Shown: in pieces, positions 44,974 to 55,494 of the stretch
How the letters are laid out: every line of letters starts with the position of its first letter
Position numbering within the stretch: the stretch's first letter is position 1
Assembly (NCBI RefSeq): GCF_005473905.2
Contig: NZ_CP061336.1
Coordinates: 2,534,501-2,598,500, forward strand
DNA length: 64,000 nucleotides
Direction of reading: 5' to 3'
Source: Ruminiclostridium herbifermentans
GTDB lineage: Bacteria > Bacillota > Clostridia > Acetivibrionales > DSM-1351
Made by a program: the position numbers and the translations under genes
Notes under the pieces: generated by a model
Databases searched by the model: none
What the model was told of the DNA's origin: nothing
Seen by the model: only the letters and a program-made list of their open reading frames with translations

Positions 44974-45985
44974 CAGAAGGCTTCACCTCCATATTTTCAA
45001 ATTGATTTTTAATTTCATTTACAACTCCACACTTTACTAATGGAATTGCACGTTTTAGTATTGCAGTCCTAATTGTTTTTGCCTTAGACGAGCCATGGCT
45101 TTTAATAACAAGACCTTTTACTCCTAATACTGGCGCCCCGGCCAGTTCATCAGCATTAAATTTTGTTTTAAATTCTTTAAATGCTGATTTCATAAGTAAA
45201 TAACATAGTTTTGTTATTATATTCTTTGTAAAAATCACTTTAAGTTCGTTTAATAATAAAGAACCAGCGCCTTCAAAAAGCTTAAGAGACACATTACCAA
45301 CATAACCATCACAAACAGCAATATCAATATCACCACTAGTGATATCATTCCCCTCCATATTGCCAACAAAATTGATTGGTCCTTCAGACAGCATTTTAAA
45401 TGCATTTTTTAATGTTTCATTACCTTTTGCATCCTCAGACCCAACATTTAATAAACCTACTTTAGGCTTTTGAATATTATAAATAAGTTTCATATATATA
45501 GAACCCATAATTGCAAACTGTAAGTAATTAATAGGTCTACAAACAGTATTCATACCTGCATCAATAAGTAAAACCATGTTCTTCTTTGAAGGCACTAAGG
45601 CTGGTAAGGAAGGTCTATCAATTCCCTTTATACGACCTAGTAACAGCAATGCACCCGTCATAAGCGCACCGGTATTACCTGCAGAGATAAATGCATCTCC
45701 TTTGTTTTCTTTGATAAGTTTCAAACCAACAACCATTGATGAATCCTTCTTACTTTTAATTGCTTTTGTAGGAGTATCATCACCTTCAATGACTTCAGTA
45801 GCATTTACAATATCAATTCTGTCTTTATCATACTTATTTTCATCTAGGATTTTTTGAATGATGTCACTTTTCCCAACAAGAGTAATTTTAAAACCTTCCT
45901 GCATATTAATTGCTTCTATGCATCCATCTATAATAGCTTTAGGTGCATTATCTCCGCCCATAGCATCAACGATAATATTTATCAC
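44957..45985 (-). CDS. plsX: Phosphate acyltransferase PlsX
   Basis: PlsX makes acyl-phosphate from acyl-ACP for phospholipid synthesis. The 342-aa product begins INIIVDAMGGDNAPKAIIDG and contains ISAGNTGALMTGALLLLGRI and GLLNVGSEDAKGNE. I prefer the second GTG (45985), 10 bases after GGAG; a GTG at 45994 is too close to the SD. It follows fapR by 47 bases, as in the known fapR-plsX-fab operon. Confidence 0.96.
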   Translation of the reverse strand: MINIIVDAMGGDNAPKAIIDGCIEAINMQEGFKITLVGKSDIIQKILDENKYDKDRIDIVNATEVIEGDDTPTKAIKSKKDSSMVVGLKLIKENKGDAFISAGNTGALMTGALLLLGRIKGIDRPSLPALVPSKKNMVLLIDAGMNTVCRPINYLQFAIMGSIYMKLIYNIQKPKVGLLNVGSEDAKGNETLKNAFKMLSEGPINFVGNMEGNDITSGDIDIAVCDGYVGNVSLKLFEGAGSLLLNELKVIFTKNIITKLCYLLMKSAFKEFKTKFNADELAGAPVLGVKGLVIKSHGSSKAKTIRTAILKRAIPLVKCGVVNEIKNQFENMEVKPSDDEIR

Positions 45986-46032
45986 GTGATTCACACTCCA
46001 ATTATTTGTCTGTTATTTAAGAATAATATTAA

Positions 46033-46611
46033 TTATGACTTTATATTATTCTTATCTATAGTAACTAAGATAAATTTCCCTCTAAATACCTCTATATTTT
46101 TTTCATATATTTTAACCCAAACAACAAATCTACTACCTTTACTTTTCTTTACCTCTGCCTTCGCAACTATTTTTGCTCCTGAGTATACAGGGATCTTATA
46201 TTTTATGTTAGCAACACCCACAAGTGCCACCTGTGCATCTATTACTGCTATAGCAAGAGTTTCTGCTAATGAATAAATATAATTACCTCTTACAATTCGT
46301 GTTTTCTCAAAAGCCATAGTATCATTTGTTTCCATTAAAGATATTGCACTTAATCCCAGCTGCAAATCAATTAACTCACCTATCAATTCTTTACCTTCAA
46401 TAGACTTTAGCTTTTCTTGATTACTTTCTGCAACATTTTTTATTCTCTCCCTAAGTTCTGGAATTCCCAACTCAAGCCTATCTAGTCTTATCGTTGGTAC
46501 GCTTACCTTAAAAAAATCGGCCAATTCTTCATCTGTTAAAAATGGATCGTATTTGATCTTTTCAAGGAGGGTCATCTGCCTTTGTTGTTTCTGTGATGAT
46601 GGTCTACTCAA
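46033..46611 (-). CDS. fapR: Fatty acid and phospholipid biosynthesis regulator FapR
   Basis: FapR represses lipid synthesis genes and is released by malonyl-CoA. The 192-aa product has a N-terminal DeoR-like HTH ([39 protein letters not shown]) and a hot-dog ligand domain (about 75-190). I start at TTG 46611, 9 bases after AGGAG; TTG 46617 is too close. Its own promoter carries a FapR operator, so it is autoregulated. Confidence 0.95.
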   Translation of the reverse strand: MSRPSSQKQQRQMTLLEKIKYDPFLTDEELADFFKVSVPTIRLDRLELGIPELRERIKNVAESNQEKLKSIEGKELIGELIDLQLGLSAISLMETNDTMAFEKTRIVRGNYIYSLAETLAIAVIDAQVALVGVANIKYKIPVYSGAKIVAKAEVKKSKGSRFVVWVKIYEKNIEVFRGKFILVTIDKNNIKS

Positions 46612-46650
46612 AAACAAACACTCCTTATATCTATTATCAATTTTATATAA

Positions 46651-46680
46651 TTATTACCTGATACTAAATGTTGATACTAA
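46651..46680 (-). promoter_or_regulatory. FapR operator (autoregulatory)
   Basis: TTATTACCTGATACTAA at 46651-46667 fits the known FapR site (TTAGTACCTNNTACTAA type). A second TGATACTAA at 46672-46680 forms a direct repeat with 13-base spacing. Both lie just downstream of the -10 box. Confidence 0.85.
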
Positions 46681-46681
46681 G

Positions 46682-46710
46682 ATTATATATTAACTTTTAT
46701 GTTATTGCAA
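46682..46710 (-). promoter_or_regulatory. SigA-type promoter of fapR
   Basis: TTGCAA and TATAAT on the minus strand with a 17-base spacer, ending where the operator begins. Confidence 0.75.
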
Positions 46711-47300
46711 CTATTTTATGATAATATTACCTATTTCCCATACTATATCAGGCTTATATTTTACGGTTAACACTCTACTTTCATATTATGCAGTCTTAAA
46801 ACAAACCATTTCATCAATCATTGTGTGTAATGATCCTAATGTAAAATACAGAAATAAACTTTTATATTTTTTCAGCTTCGCAGTAAAAATTATGGCTGTG
46901 GGTACCTTATGAAAAGTTAAATGAATGCTTTAAATAGTTAGTCTATTGGTAATAGACAATTGCTTTAGCATAGATAACTATTCAAATAGAAGGTTGGTTT
47001 AGAGATAATTGCATTAACTAATTAAGTTAGAATACTACTGCTATAAATTCCAAAATTTTGTTTATTTGCTAAATAATCATAAGATTATAATATACAAAGC
47101 CAAAACTTTATATGTATAAGTTTTTGAAATTCTTATATATTTCATTAATGTATTATAACAGAACAAAGCTTGAGCATTATTAATAAAGCCTTACTTACAA
47201 TAATGCTGTATTATAGCAATAATCTTAACGAAAACTTTATATGCATTTATGCTGCATAAAATTGATGTGCCCTTTAATAAGAACCAAAATTTCAGATTAC
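46711..47300. other. Intergenic region upstream of fapR
   Basis: No supported gene. A short hairpin GTCTATT/AATAGAC lies at 46941-46957 and an inverted repeat GCATTATT/AATAATGC at about 47176-47204. Confidence 0.45.
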
Positions 47301-47540
47301 AGGTCTATCCCAACTATTGATATTGAACCAGTGAAAGGCAATCGGCCCTTCAAAAAATTTAGTTTACTGTTCTACACCAAATATTTATATTGAACCCAAA
47401 AAAGAGCAATCGGCTCTTCAAAAAATTCAGTTTGCTGTTCTGCCCCAAATATTTATATTGAACCCAAAAAGAGCAATCGACCCTTCAAAAAATTCAGTTT
47501 GCTGTTCTACCCCAAATATTGACATAGAACCATAAAATAA
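47301..47540. repeat. Tandem repeat array A, 67-68 bp unit, about 3.5 copies
   Basis: Units recur at 47339, 47407 and 47474 (CAATCGGCCCTTCAAAAAAT type, then TTCAGTTTGCTGTTCT and CCCCAAATATTTATATTG). The same family appears at 56119-56424 with a longer unit. It sits in a non-coding gap after pgsA. Confidence 0.9.
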
Positions 47541-47560
47541 GCCGTAACTATTATTACGGC
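47541..47560 (-). terminator. Hairpin after pgsA
   Basis: GCCGTAA and TTACGGC pair around a 6-base loop; on the minus strand TTATTTTATGG follows. It lies about 215 bases past the pgsA stop, at the border of repeat array A. The stretch 47561-47773 holds nothing else. Confidence 0.6.
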
Positions 47561-47773
47561 CATCTTTATAATTTAATATTCAATTAAAATTCAAATGTAG
47601 TTCCATGCCTAAAACCATTTTTGAATTACAATGCTTATAAGGCAATAATTTTTGTTTCTTTATATCTAAATCTTAATACTAAACCTCAATAACAAGCTTG
47701 TTACATTGTATATTTTTATATAAAGCAAAGCAAATTACGTTTAAACATTGAGTTAAGAAATATTTTTCATCTT

Positions 47774-48394
47774 TTATTTATTACCCGATCTTAATATTTT
47801 TCCATTCTTTACAAAGAAATCAATCCCTGAATAAATAGTTACTATAACTGCTAAAAACATTAAATAAGCCCCAATAGGTATATCTGTTATCAATGAAAAC
47901 GGCCAGTTTTCAAGTAAACACACTGATACAGCTACTGTTTGTAAAACCATCTTTACTTTACCAGACTTATTAGCAGCAATAACCTGTCCCTCAGCTGCTG
48001 CTATAGAACGGAATCCTGTAACCAGCAATTCTCTAGATATGATTATCATTGCTGCCCAACCAGTTATTACTTCATTTTGAACTAATGCTATTAAAGCTGC
48101 CGTAATCAACAACTTATCTGCAATAGGATCAAGAAATTTTCCCAGAGCTGTTACAAGTTTATGTTTTCGTGCTATATAGCCATCTACTCCATCGGTGCTT
48201 GCCGCCAAAATAAAAATAAATGCAGCAATATAATTTCCTGTTCCATTAACAAATCTATTAAAAGCTAGCATTTCATCCTTAAGAAACTTTAGCAAAGGAA
48301 AATTCACTGTAGCATCAGGAATTGGTATCATAAAAATCATTAATAATGGCACTAATATTATCCTAGACACTGTGATTTTATTTGGTAAATTCAT
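47774..48394 (-). CDS. pgsA: CDP-diacylglycerol-glycerol-3-phosphate phosphatidyltransferase
   Basis: PgsA makes phosphatidylglycerol phosphate. The 206-aa membrane protein has the CDP-alcohol motif STDGVDGYIARKHKLVTALG followed by KFLDPIADKLL with the conserved Asp residues. Four to five hydrophobic segments surround it. Its start overlaps rimO by 17 bases. Confidence 0.96.
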   Translation of the reverse strand: MNLPNKITVSRIILVPLLMIFMIPIPDATVNFPLLKFLKDEMLAFNRFVNGTGNYIAAFIFILAASTDGVDGYIARKHKLVTALGKFLDPIADKLLITAALIALVQNEVITGWAAMIIISRELLVTGFRSIAAAEGQVIAANKSGKVKMVLQTVAVSVCLLENWPFSLITDIPIGAYLMFLAVIVTIYSGIDFFVKNGKILRSGNK

Positions 48395-49718
48395 TTATGA
48401 CCTCTCCTATCAAATCATATTCTTCAGCATTTAATATCCTTACATCAACAAAGTTTCCTATCGTAAGCGGTTCAATGCTTGTAAAATAAATTAACCCATC
48501 AATCTCAGGGGCTTCTGCATAAGTACGTCCATAATAGAATATACCATCATCAGCAATTCCGTCAACAATAGCTTTATATATTTTCCCTATTCTATTATTG
48601 TTTATTTCCTTACTAATAGTATTTTGAAGATCTAATACTGCTTTTTGTCTCTTTAGTTTTATTTTTTTATTTATTTGATTTTTCATTTTTGCAGCTGGAG
48701 TGCCCTCTTCTTTTGAATAAGTAAACACACCCAACCTATCAAACTTAAATTCATCTACAAAGCTAATTAATTGCTCAAAATCCTCATCAGTTTCACCAGG
48801 AAATCCTACTATTAAAGTTGTTCTTATAACAATATCCTTTACATTCTCTCTAAGCTTGTATAGAGCAGTACGAATATCGGAAATATCTCCACGACGTCCC
48901 ATAAGCTTCAATATTCTATCAGATGCATGCTGTATAGGTATGTCTATATACTTACAAACTTTTGGATTTGAAGCTATCTCTTGTATTAATTGATCATCAA
49001 TCTCCTCTGGATAGCAATATAACAAGCGTATCCATTCAATACCTTCAATTTTTGATAACTTCTGAATAAGCTCAGGCAGCATTTTTCTGCCATATATATC
49101 TATTCCATATCTAGTTGTGTCTTGTGCTACTAGTACAAGTTCCTTAGCTCCATGTTTTGCTAATAACTCAGCTTCATTTATTAAAGCATCCATTTTTCTG
49201 CTTCTGTATCTGCCTCTCAAATATGGAATGATGCAATATGTGCATCTATTGTCGCAGCCTTCAGATATTTTCAGATAAACCGATTGCTTGCTAGAGGAAA
49301 TAATACGCTCTCTATCAAGATAATCTACATCTTCAAGTCTTCCGTAGGATACAGTTTTTTCACCTTTATATGCTTTTTTTATTGTGTCTGCTATTTCTTC
49401 ATAGTTACCAGTACCAAGTACTGCATCAACCTCTGGTATTTGTTCTAATATAAGTTCTTTATATCTTTCAGCCATACAGCCTGTAACTATCAGTATCTCA
49501 CAATTTCTTTTCTTTTCCTCTGCCATCTCTAAAATAGTATTTATTGATTCCTGCTGTGCAGATTCTATAAATCCACAGGTGTTTACTATCAAAATATTTG
49601 CTTGTTCTTTATCATTAACAATTTCATAGTCTGCTTTTGATAGTAAACCAAGCATTATTTCACTATCTACTAAATTTTTAGGACATCCTAAAGAAACAAC
49701 GCCAATTTTTTTTTTCAC
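48378..49718 (-). CDS. rimO: Ribosomal protein S12 methylthiotransferase RimO
   Basis: RimO methylthiolates Asp of S12. The 446-aa product has the UPF0004 domain (IGVVSLGCPKNLVDSEIMLG, TCGFIE, TGCMAERY), the radical SAM motif CDNRCTYCIIPYLRGRYRSR near 153 and a C-terminal TRAM domain. The start is GTG 49718 behind GAGGAG. It is coupled to pgsA. Confidence 0.96.
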   Translation of the reverse strand: MKKKIGVVSLGCPKNLVDSEIMLGLLSKADYEIVNDKEQANILIVNTCGFIESAQQESINTILEMAEEKKRNCEILIVTGCMAERYKELILEQIPEVDAVLGTGNYEEIADTIKKAYKGEKTVSYGRLEDVDYLDRERIISSSKQSVYLKISEGCDNRCTYCIIPYLRGRYRSRKMDALINEAELLAKHGAKELVLVAQDTTRYGIDIYGRKMLPELIQKLSKIEGIEWIRLLYCYPEEIDDQLIQEIASNPKVCKYIDIPIQHASDRILKLMGRRGDISDIRTALYKLRENVKDIVIRTTLIVGFPGETDEDFEQLISFVDEFKFDRLGVFTYSKEEGTPAAKMKNQINKKIKLKRQKAVLDLQNTISKEINNNRIGKIYKAIVDGIADDGIFYYGRTYAEAPEIDGLIYFTSIEPLTIGNFVDVRILNAEEYDLIGEVINEFTK

Positions 49719-49980
49719 AATGCTCTCCTCAAATATATATTATAGTCGTATATGTATATTTCAATAAAAACTCTAATAGAAATTATTTATTAATATTTAG
49801 AAATTGTCAATGTATTAAGAAAATTATTTTCAATTAATTAATATTTGATTGCTAATCCAACCATACAAAAAAGATTATACCCACTTAAAAACTTTGGGAA
49901 ATTGAGTCTTTTAAATACATTGGAAATCATTTCAGATTTATAAACTTTTTGCGACATTCTCAATCATGTAAATTACTATT

Positions 49981-50631
49981 TTAGCAATCTTCAAAGTATT
50001 CATCTGGTAGAAATTTACTCATCACTCTAGATATTTGTGAATAACTGAATCCTCTATTTGCTAAAAAAGACTTCATTTTTTGAAGAGTTTTTTCATCAAA
50101 AGTTTTTTCATTATAGGAGATTATTTTTGAAAATTTCTTCTCTAAAAGCTTATAAGCTATACTATCTTCATCTAAATTAATTTCATTGAAAGCCTGTTCT
50201 ATTGTTTCTTCAGCAATTCCCTTATAGCTTAATTCCATTGATAACATTTTTATAGACTTTGGCTGAAGCTTAGTTTTCTCCCTTATGTATTTGATAGCAT
50301 ATTTATAATCATTTATATAATCTATCTCAATCAAGGAATCTATAACTTTATTAATTATCTCTTCTTTATATCCAAGTTCAAAAAGCTTTTGATATACCTC
50401 ACTTGCTGTCCTAAGTTTAAAGGAAAGAAACTTAACAGCACATGATTTTGCTGCATCTAGTACCTCATAATCCATAATAAATTCTAATGTCTCTGGCGTA
50501 ATATCCTTTCCTTTATATAGGTCTAAAGCTTTAATACGTTTTTGCGGCAAGCAAAAGGAAATGGTGTCATCAACAAACACTTCAGCCATAGAGGAAATAT
50601 TCTTATTTACTTCTATAGATGTGATAATCAC
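49981..50631 (-). CDS. recX: Recombination regulator RecX
   Basis: RecX binds RecA filaments. The 216-aa product shows three-helix RecX repeats: SFKLRTASEVYQKLFELGYK and INDYKYAIKYIREKTKLQPK, then a third repeat with FANRGFSYSQISRVM. GTG start with GGAGG 6 bases upstream. It lies downstream of recA but 613 bases away, more than usual. Confidence 0.9.
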   Translation of the reverse strand: MIITSIEVNKNISSMAEVFVDDTISFCLPQKRIKALDLYKGKDITPETLEFIMDYEVLDAAKSCAVKFLSFKLRTASEVYQKLFELGYKEEIINKVIDSLIEIDYINDYKYAIKYIREKTKLQPKSIKMLSMELSYKGIAEETIEQAFNEINLDEDSIAYKLLEKKFSKIISYNEKTFDEKTLQKMKSFLANRGFSYSQISRVMSKFLPDEYFEDC

Positions 50632-51244
50632 ATTAATCCTCCTAAAAGTATCTTAAATCATAACTATTTTGGGTAAAAAATTTTAACAATTAGTAAATTT
50701 TTGTACATAATAAATTGTACATAATAAAATATTGTAATGGGCAGTTAAAACAAGAATTAATAATCAACAGTTAATGTATAAATAATATTTTCGTAAAGTA
50801 TAAACATAGGTCAGTGCCAAAATTGACTAAAATAGTTATGGTGAAAAACAAGCACTTCCGACTACCACATGACCAAAATATCCTGTCTTGGGTCAATAAT
50901 CACAGCTGCTTACTTCCGCTGTGTCGGCAACAATGCTTATCCTTCACCTACTATTTCTAACAAATATTCACAACTAAACTTCAAAATTAAAGCTATATTA
51001 CACTTACAATACTATTTCTTAATAAGTTATCAACATTACATAAATTGTTGATTTGCAACAGTCAATCATAATAGTGTCTCGCCTCAATCAATGAAAGCTA
51101 AATAGCTTTTAATTGAATTGCTGCAAAAAATGTGTCAGTAGAGGCCGTAAGGGATTAGTAATTCCAATTCCGTGCAGAACTGCTCCAAAAATGTATTTTC
51201 AGGACAGCCACTTCTACACTTCTACAGACCAATTTAACTTTTAA
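50632..51244. other. Unusually long recA-recX intergenic region
   Basis: No gene is convincing. It contains a small imperfect hairpin near 51180-51208 (CTGCTCC with GGACAG) directly after recA, and an ACAGC/GCTGT inverted repeat at about 50903-50926. Confidence 0.5.
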
Positions 51245-52288
51245 TTATATTTCGTCATTTTCATCAAATTCTTCTTCTATATCATCTACCTGCTCGGTCT
51301 GAACAGTGGAAGAAATATTGCTTCTTACCATTTTTTCAATCTCAGCACAAATAGCTGGGTTCTCTTTTAAATATTGCTTTGAATTTTCCCTTCCTTGACC
51401 TATACGTTGTCCATTATATGAAAACCAAGCACCGCTCTTGTTTACAATATCCATACTTACAGCAATATCAAGTATGCTGCCTACTTTTGATATACCTTCA
51501 CCATAAACAATATCAAACTCCGCTTCTTTAAATGGTGGAGCAATCTTGTTCTTAACTACTTTAACCCTAGTTCTATTACCTACTACTTCGTTTCCTTGTT
51601 TTAAAGATTCTACTCTTCTAACATCAAGACGAACAGATGAATAGAATTTTAAAGCCCTGCCCCCAGGTGTCACCTCAGGATTTCCAAACATAACACCTAC
51701 TTTTTCACGTAGCTGGTTAATAAATATAGCAGTTGTTCTGGATTTACTTATTATACCAGCAAGTTTACGAAGTGCCTGGGACATCAGCCTAGCTTGCAAT
51801 CCAACATGAGAATCTCCCATTTCTCCGTCTATCTCAGCTTTAGGAACTAAGGCTGCAACTGAGTCAACAACAATAATGTCTATAGCACCACTTCTAACAA
51901 GTGCTTCTGCAATTTCCAACGCCTGTTCACCTGTGTCTGGCTGAGACACAATCAAATTTTCTATATCAACTCCAAGATTCTTGGCATACTTAGGATCAAG
52001 AGCATGTTCAGCATCAATAAATGCAGCCTCTCCACCCATCTTTTGAGCTTCAGCAATCATATGAAGTGCAACAGTGGTCTTACCAGAGGATTCCGGCCCA
52101 TAAATCTCAACAATTCTTCCCCTAGGCACTCCTCCAATTCCAAGTGCAATATCAAGGCTCAATGAACCAGTAGGGATACATTCCACATTCATATGAGCAT
52201 TCTCTCCCAATTTCATAACTGAACCTTTTCCAAATTGTTTTTCGATTTGACCAAGAGCCATTTCTAACGCTTTTTTCTTTTCTAACAT
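51245..52288 (-). CDS. recA: Recombinase A
   Basis: RecA drives strand exchange and LexA self-cleavage. The 347-aa product has Walker [14 protein letters not shown] near 66, [15 protein letters not shown] (Walker B), and the L2 region. C-terminus is acidic ([14 protein letters not shown]). GGAGGAAATCAC precedes the ATG. A SigA promoter with a LexA box lies upstream. Confidence 0.98.
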   Translation of the reverse strand: MLEKKKALEMALGQIEKQFGKGSVMKLGENAHMNVECIPTGSLSLDIALGIGGVPRGRIVEIYGPESSGKTTVALHMIAEAQKMGGEAAFIDAEHALDPKYAKNLGVDIENLIVSQPDTGEQALEIAEALVRSGAIDIIVVDSVAALVPKAEIDGEMGDSHVGLQARLMSQALRKLAGIISKSRTTAIFINQLREKVGVMFGNPEVTPGGRALKFYSSVRLDVRRVESLKQGNEVVGNRTRVKVVKNKIAPPFKEAEFDIVYGEGISKVGSILDIAVSMDIVNKSGAWFSYNGQRIGQGRENSKQYLKENPAICAEIEKMVRSNISSTVQTEQVDDIEEEFDENDEI

Positions 52289-52310
52289 GTGATTTCCTCC
52301 TCACAAATTT

Positions 52311-52324
52311 CGAACATTTGTTCT
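52311..52324 (-). promoter_or_regulatory. LexA (SOS) box of recA
   Basis: CGAACATTTGTTCT fits the Gram-positive LexA consensus CGAACRNRYGTTYG with the GAAC/GTTC arms intact. It lies 23 bases before the recA start, downstream of the promoter. Confidence 0.85.
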
Positions 52325-52330
52325 TTTTAA

Positions 52331-52359
52331 ATTATATAGCTTTTTATCTTTATAGTCAA
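52331..52359 (-). promoter_or_regulatory. SigA-type promoter of recA
   Basis: TTGACT and TATAAT on the minus strand with a 17-base spacer, followed by the LexA box. Confidence 0.8.
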
Positions 52360-52422
52360 CTAATAAAATAAATATTTTTATTAAGTTTTTCACAAGTCGA
52401 TTACAATCTGTTGAACTGATAC

Positions 52423-54021
52423 TTACCCCTTTAACCTATTAAATATACTATTTATTCTATTAAATATTCTGTCTTTAAACATAATAGCTTCATTTACTTT
52501 CAATAGCATTGTTGCAGCAAAATAAACAAGAACACCTAATGCAATCTCAACACCTAATATAAGAATTTCTAATAACTTTTGCTGAATTGAGAATTCCTGT
52601 AAAAAGTCTATAGAAATCAGTCTATTCATAAAGAAAATAACAATGCCCATTATTACTGCTGCCGCAGTAAGCTTTCCAGAGTACTTTATAAGCTTCGTCC
52701 ACTGCATTCCATTCATTTTCTTCGTAAGTACACTCATCATAATAATCATATACACTACACTTATCATTGAGTAAGATAAAGCCATACCTGCAACACCCAA
52801 ATCCGTTACTTCAAAAAATATAGTGCAGAACAAATAATTTAATACCATTGATAAAACACCTATATATAGTGGAGTTTTTGTATCATTATTAGCATAAAAA
52901 GCTCTCGTAAGGATTGCAAGCATAGATTGTGCTATCATTGCAGCAGAAAACATAATCAGAATTTCACCTGCAAGAGATATTCTCTCAAAGCCAATTTCTT
53001 GAGACCATTTATAAACAACACTAATTAATGGCTTAGCAAGCACAATGCAACCTACCGCAGATGGAATTATCAAATAGAGAATTGTTCTAAATGCATTATT
53101 TAAAATATCTTTAAATTCATCTAATTTTTTTAGTGCTAGCTTTTCAGATAATGTAGGAAGCAGTGCCGTACCTAAACCCATAGCAAAAACACCATATGGT
53201 AGCTGCCACAAATCATTTGCATTACCGTAGGCAGTTATACCTCCATCTAAATCATATAGAGAAGTAAAACGTTGGGTAATTATAAGGTTAACTTGTACAA
53301 TTGCAGAGGCAAGCAAGGATGGAATTGCAAGCTTGAATAATCTTCTGAAACCCTGATGTTTCCATAAAATTTTAGGTCTATAATATTTGAAATTTGGAAA
53401 AGCAAAGGAAATCTGAATTATAAAGTACATAACAGCACTAGCAAGAATTCCATAAGCAACATACTTAACTCCAAATCTACTCAAGACAAATATACTTAGT
53501 GCTACCCCAAGATTGTATATTGAAGGACCATAAGCTGCTGCTGCAAAACGCTGATATGAATTTAGCACCCCATTTGTTAGCCCTGCCAGCATCATAAAAG
53601 CAACTGACGGAAAAAGTACTCTTGTCAATTGTATTGTTAGTTCTCTCTTCTCTCCATAAAAGCCTAAGGCGGTAATTGAAACTACCGTCGGCGCAAAAAT
53701 AACACCCAAAATACAAAGTACAATCATTGCTATAAATATAACATTTATAAATGTACCTACTGCCTTCCAGCCATCCTCTTCTTCATTCTTTGCTAAATAT
53801 CCTGATAATACAGGTATAACTGCTGCCGCAATGGCACCTCCAATAAGTAAATTGTACATCAAGTCTGTAGTTTTGAATGCAGCCATTAAAGCATCCGACT
53901 GTGAAGCTGTAAGTAAATTATTTATTAGTATAGTTCTCAGGTAGCCTGTAATTCTACTGACAACAATAGATGTCATCACTATTATGGCAGCACCTGTTAT
54001 TTTTTTATTTTTTGAATTCAA
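52423..54021 (-). CDS. murJ: Lipid II flippase MurJ (MviN family)
   Basis: MurJ flips lipid II across the membrane. The 532-aa product has about 14 hydrophobic segments and family segments such as SRITGYLRTILINNLLTASQ, LLIGGAIAAAVIPVLSGYLA and YGVFAMGLGTALLPTLSE. Start TTG 54021 with AGGGGGT 8 bases upstream. It is inserted between cinA and recA, which are usually adjacent. Confidence 0.93.
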   Translation of the reverse strand: MNSKNKKITGAAIIVMTSIVVSRITGYLRTILINNLLTASQSDALMAAFKTTDLMYNLLIGGAIAAAVIPVLSGYLAKNEEEDGWKAVGTFINVIFIAMIVLCILGVIFAPTVVSITALGFYGEKRELTIQLTRVLFPSVAFMMLAGLTNGVLNSYQRFAAAAYGPSIYNLGVALSIFVLSRFGVKYVAYGILASAVMYFIIQISFAFPNFKYYRPKILWKHQGFRRLFKLAIPSLLASAIVQVNLIITQRFTSLYDLDGGITAYGNANDLWQLPYGVFAMGLGTALLPTLSEKLALKKLDEFKDILNNAFRTILYLIIPSAVGCIVLAKPLISVVYKWSQEIGFERISLAGEILIMFSAAMIAQSMLAILTRAFYANNDTKTPLYIGVLSMVLNYLFCTIFFEVTDLGVAGMALSYSMISVVYMIIMMSVLTKKMNGMQWTKLIKYSGKLTAAAVIMGIVIFFMNRLISIDFLQEFSIQQKLLEILILGVEIALGVLVYFAATMLLKVNEAIMFKDRIFNRINSIFNRLKG

Positions 54022-54234
54022 CTTATTAACCCCCTGACTGCTCCTTGCAGTCCTTATTCGTTTGTTTATTTTTACTAAAACTTAGTTAAATATACTGCTT
54101 AAAACCAAATCATATTAGATTATAGTGGCAGGAATATCAATTGAAAAGTTAAATAGTTCTATGAGTTAGTTTACTGTACAACAAACTAATTATACTTCTA
54201 CCGTACTGAAGATTTAAATGCAAAGTTTGAGTTT

Positions 54235-55494
54235 TTATTTTTGTCCGCCTATCTCAATCTTTAAGCCCAAAATATGTCTTCTTATCATGTCAAAAGCATG
54301 TAAAGCTGTAACAGTACGAATTCGATTTCTATTTCCTGAAAGTCTGAGTTCCTTTGTTATAGTACCACTTTCAGAAGAAAGTCCTATATATACTAATCCC
54401 ACAGGTTTTTCAGCAGTACCTCCATCAGGTCCTGCTATTCCTGTTATTGAAATTCCTATGTTGGTGTTTAACCTTTTCCTAACTCCCTCTGCCATTTCAG
54501 CTGCTGTTTCTCGGCTGACAGCTCCAAACTTTTCTAAAGTTTGCTTATTCACACCTAAAATTTCTTCTTTTGCCTCGTTTGCATAGGTTACAACTCCACC
54601 AATAAAGACCTTCGATATTCCAGGGAAATTTGTAAGCGTCTCAGCGACAAGGCCACCAGTACATGATTCAGCGGTAGCAATAGTAATATTTTTTTCTAAA
54701 AGAAGGTTTGCTACCAATGAGTCAAGATTTTGGTTTCTATCTGAATACAGACAGTCACCAGCTCTTTTCTTAATTTCATCTATAACTGGCTTTAATATTT
54801 TTTCAGAATCTTCACCAACTTTTACTTTTGCAGATACTCTTAATGTAACTTCACCTTCTTTTGCATATGTTGCAATTGTAGGATTAGTCTGCCCATCAAT
54901 TAAATCTATAATAAGTGTTTCCATTGCGGATTCACCAATACCAAACACTCTTAAAAACTTCGACTCAATTAAGAATTCACTCTTGTTTTTGAAATACGGC
55001 ATTACATAATCGTCGAACATAGGTTTCATTTCAGATGGGGGACCAGGCAACATAACAACAACCTTAGAACCTTGTCCAATAATGCATCCTGGAGCAGTAC
55101 CATTATTATTTTTCAGTATAATACTGTCTTCAGGCATATAAGCTTGCTTTTCATTATTTTGAGTCATTTGCCTTCCAATCTTGTTAAAAAAGTTCTTGAT
55201 AGAAGTTAAACTCTCCTCATGTAAAACAAGCCTTTTGCCAAATACACCGGCAATTGTCTCTTTTGTCAAGTCATCTTGAGTAGGCCCAAGTCCACCCGTT
55301 GTAATTACAACATCACATCTTTCCAATGCTGTTTTTAGGCTTTCTTTCAATCTATTAGGATTATCTCCAACAACACTGTGATAGTATACTCCTATACCAA
55401 CGTCAGGTAATTTTGAAGATATATATTGTGCATTAGTATTTGATATCTGACCCATAAGCAGCTCTGTTCCAACTGCTAAAATTTCTGCTTTCAT
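54235..55494 (-). CDS. cinA: CinA family nicotinamide-nucleotide amidase
   Basis: CinA has an N-terminal MoCF-like domain (about 1-170: [39 protein letters not shown]) and a C-terminal NMN deamidase domain (about 255-415: [39 protein letters not shown]). The product is 419 aa. It is linked to DNA uptake and NAD recycling. GGAGG lies 8 bases before the ATG. Confidence 0.96.
   Translation of the reverse strand: MKAEILAVGTELLMGQISNTNAQYISSKLPDVGIGVYYHSVVGDNPNRLKESLKTALERCDVVITTGGLGPTQDDLTKETIAGVFGKRLVLHEESLTSIKNFFNKIGRQMTQNNEKQAYMPEDSIILKNNNGTAPGCIIGQGSKVVVMLPGPPSEMKPMFDDYVMPYFKNKSEFLIESKFLRVFGIGESAMETLIIDLIDGQTNPTIATYAKEGEVTLRVSAKVKVGEDSEKILKPVIDEIKKRAGDCLYSDRNQNLDSLVANLLLEKNITIATAESCTGGLVAETLTNFPGISKVFIGGVVTYANEAKEEILGVNKQTLEKFGAVSRETAAEMAEGVRKRLNTNIGISITGIAGPDGGTAEKPVGLVYIGLSSESGTITKELRLSGNRNRIRTVTALHAFDMIRRHILGLKIEIGGQK

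Noticed and set aside
46718-46912. 64-aa plus-strand ORF upstream of fapR
   Set aside because: It overlaps the fapR promoter region, has no ribosome binding site and no family resemblance.
50869-51051. 60-aa plus-strand ORF in the recA-recX gap
   Set aside because: No ribosome binding site and random-looking composition.
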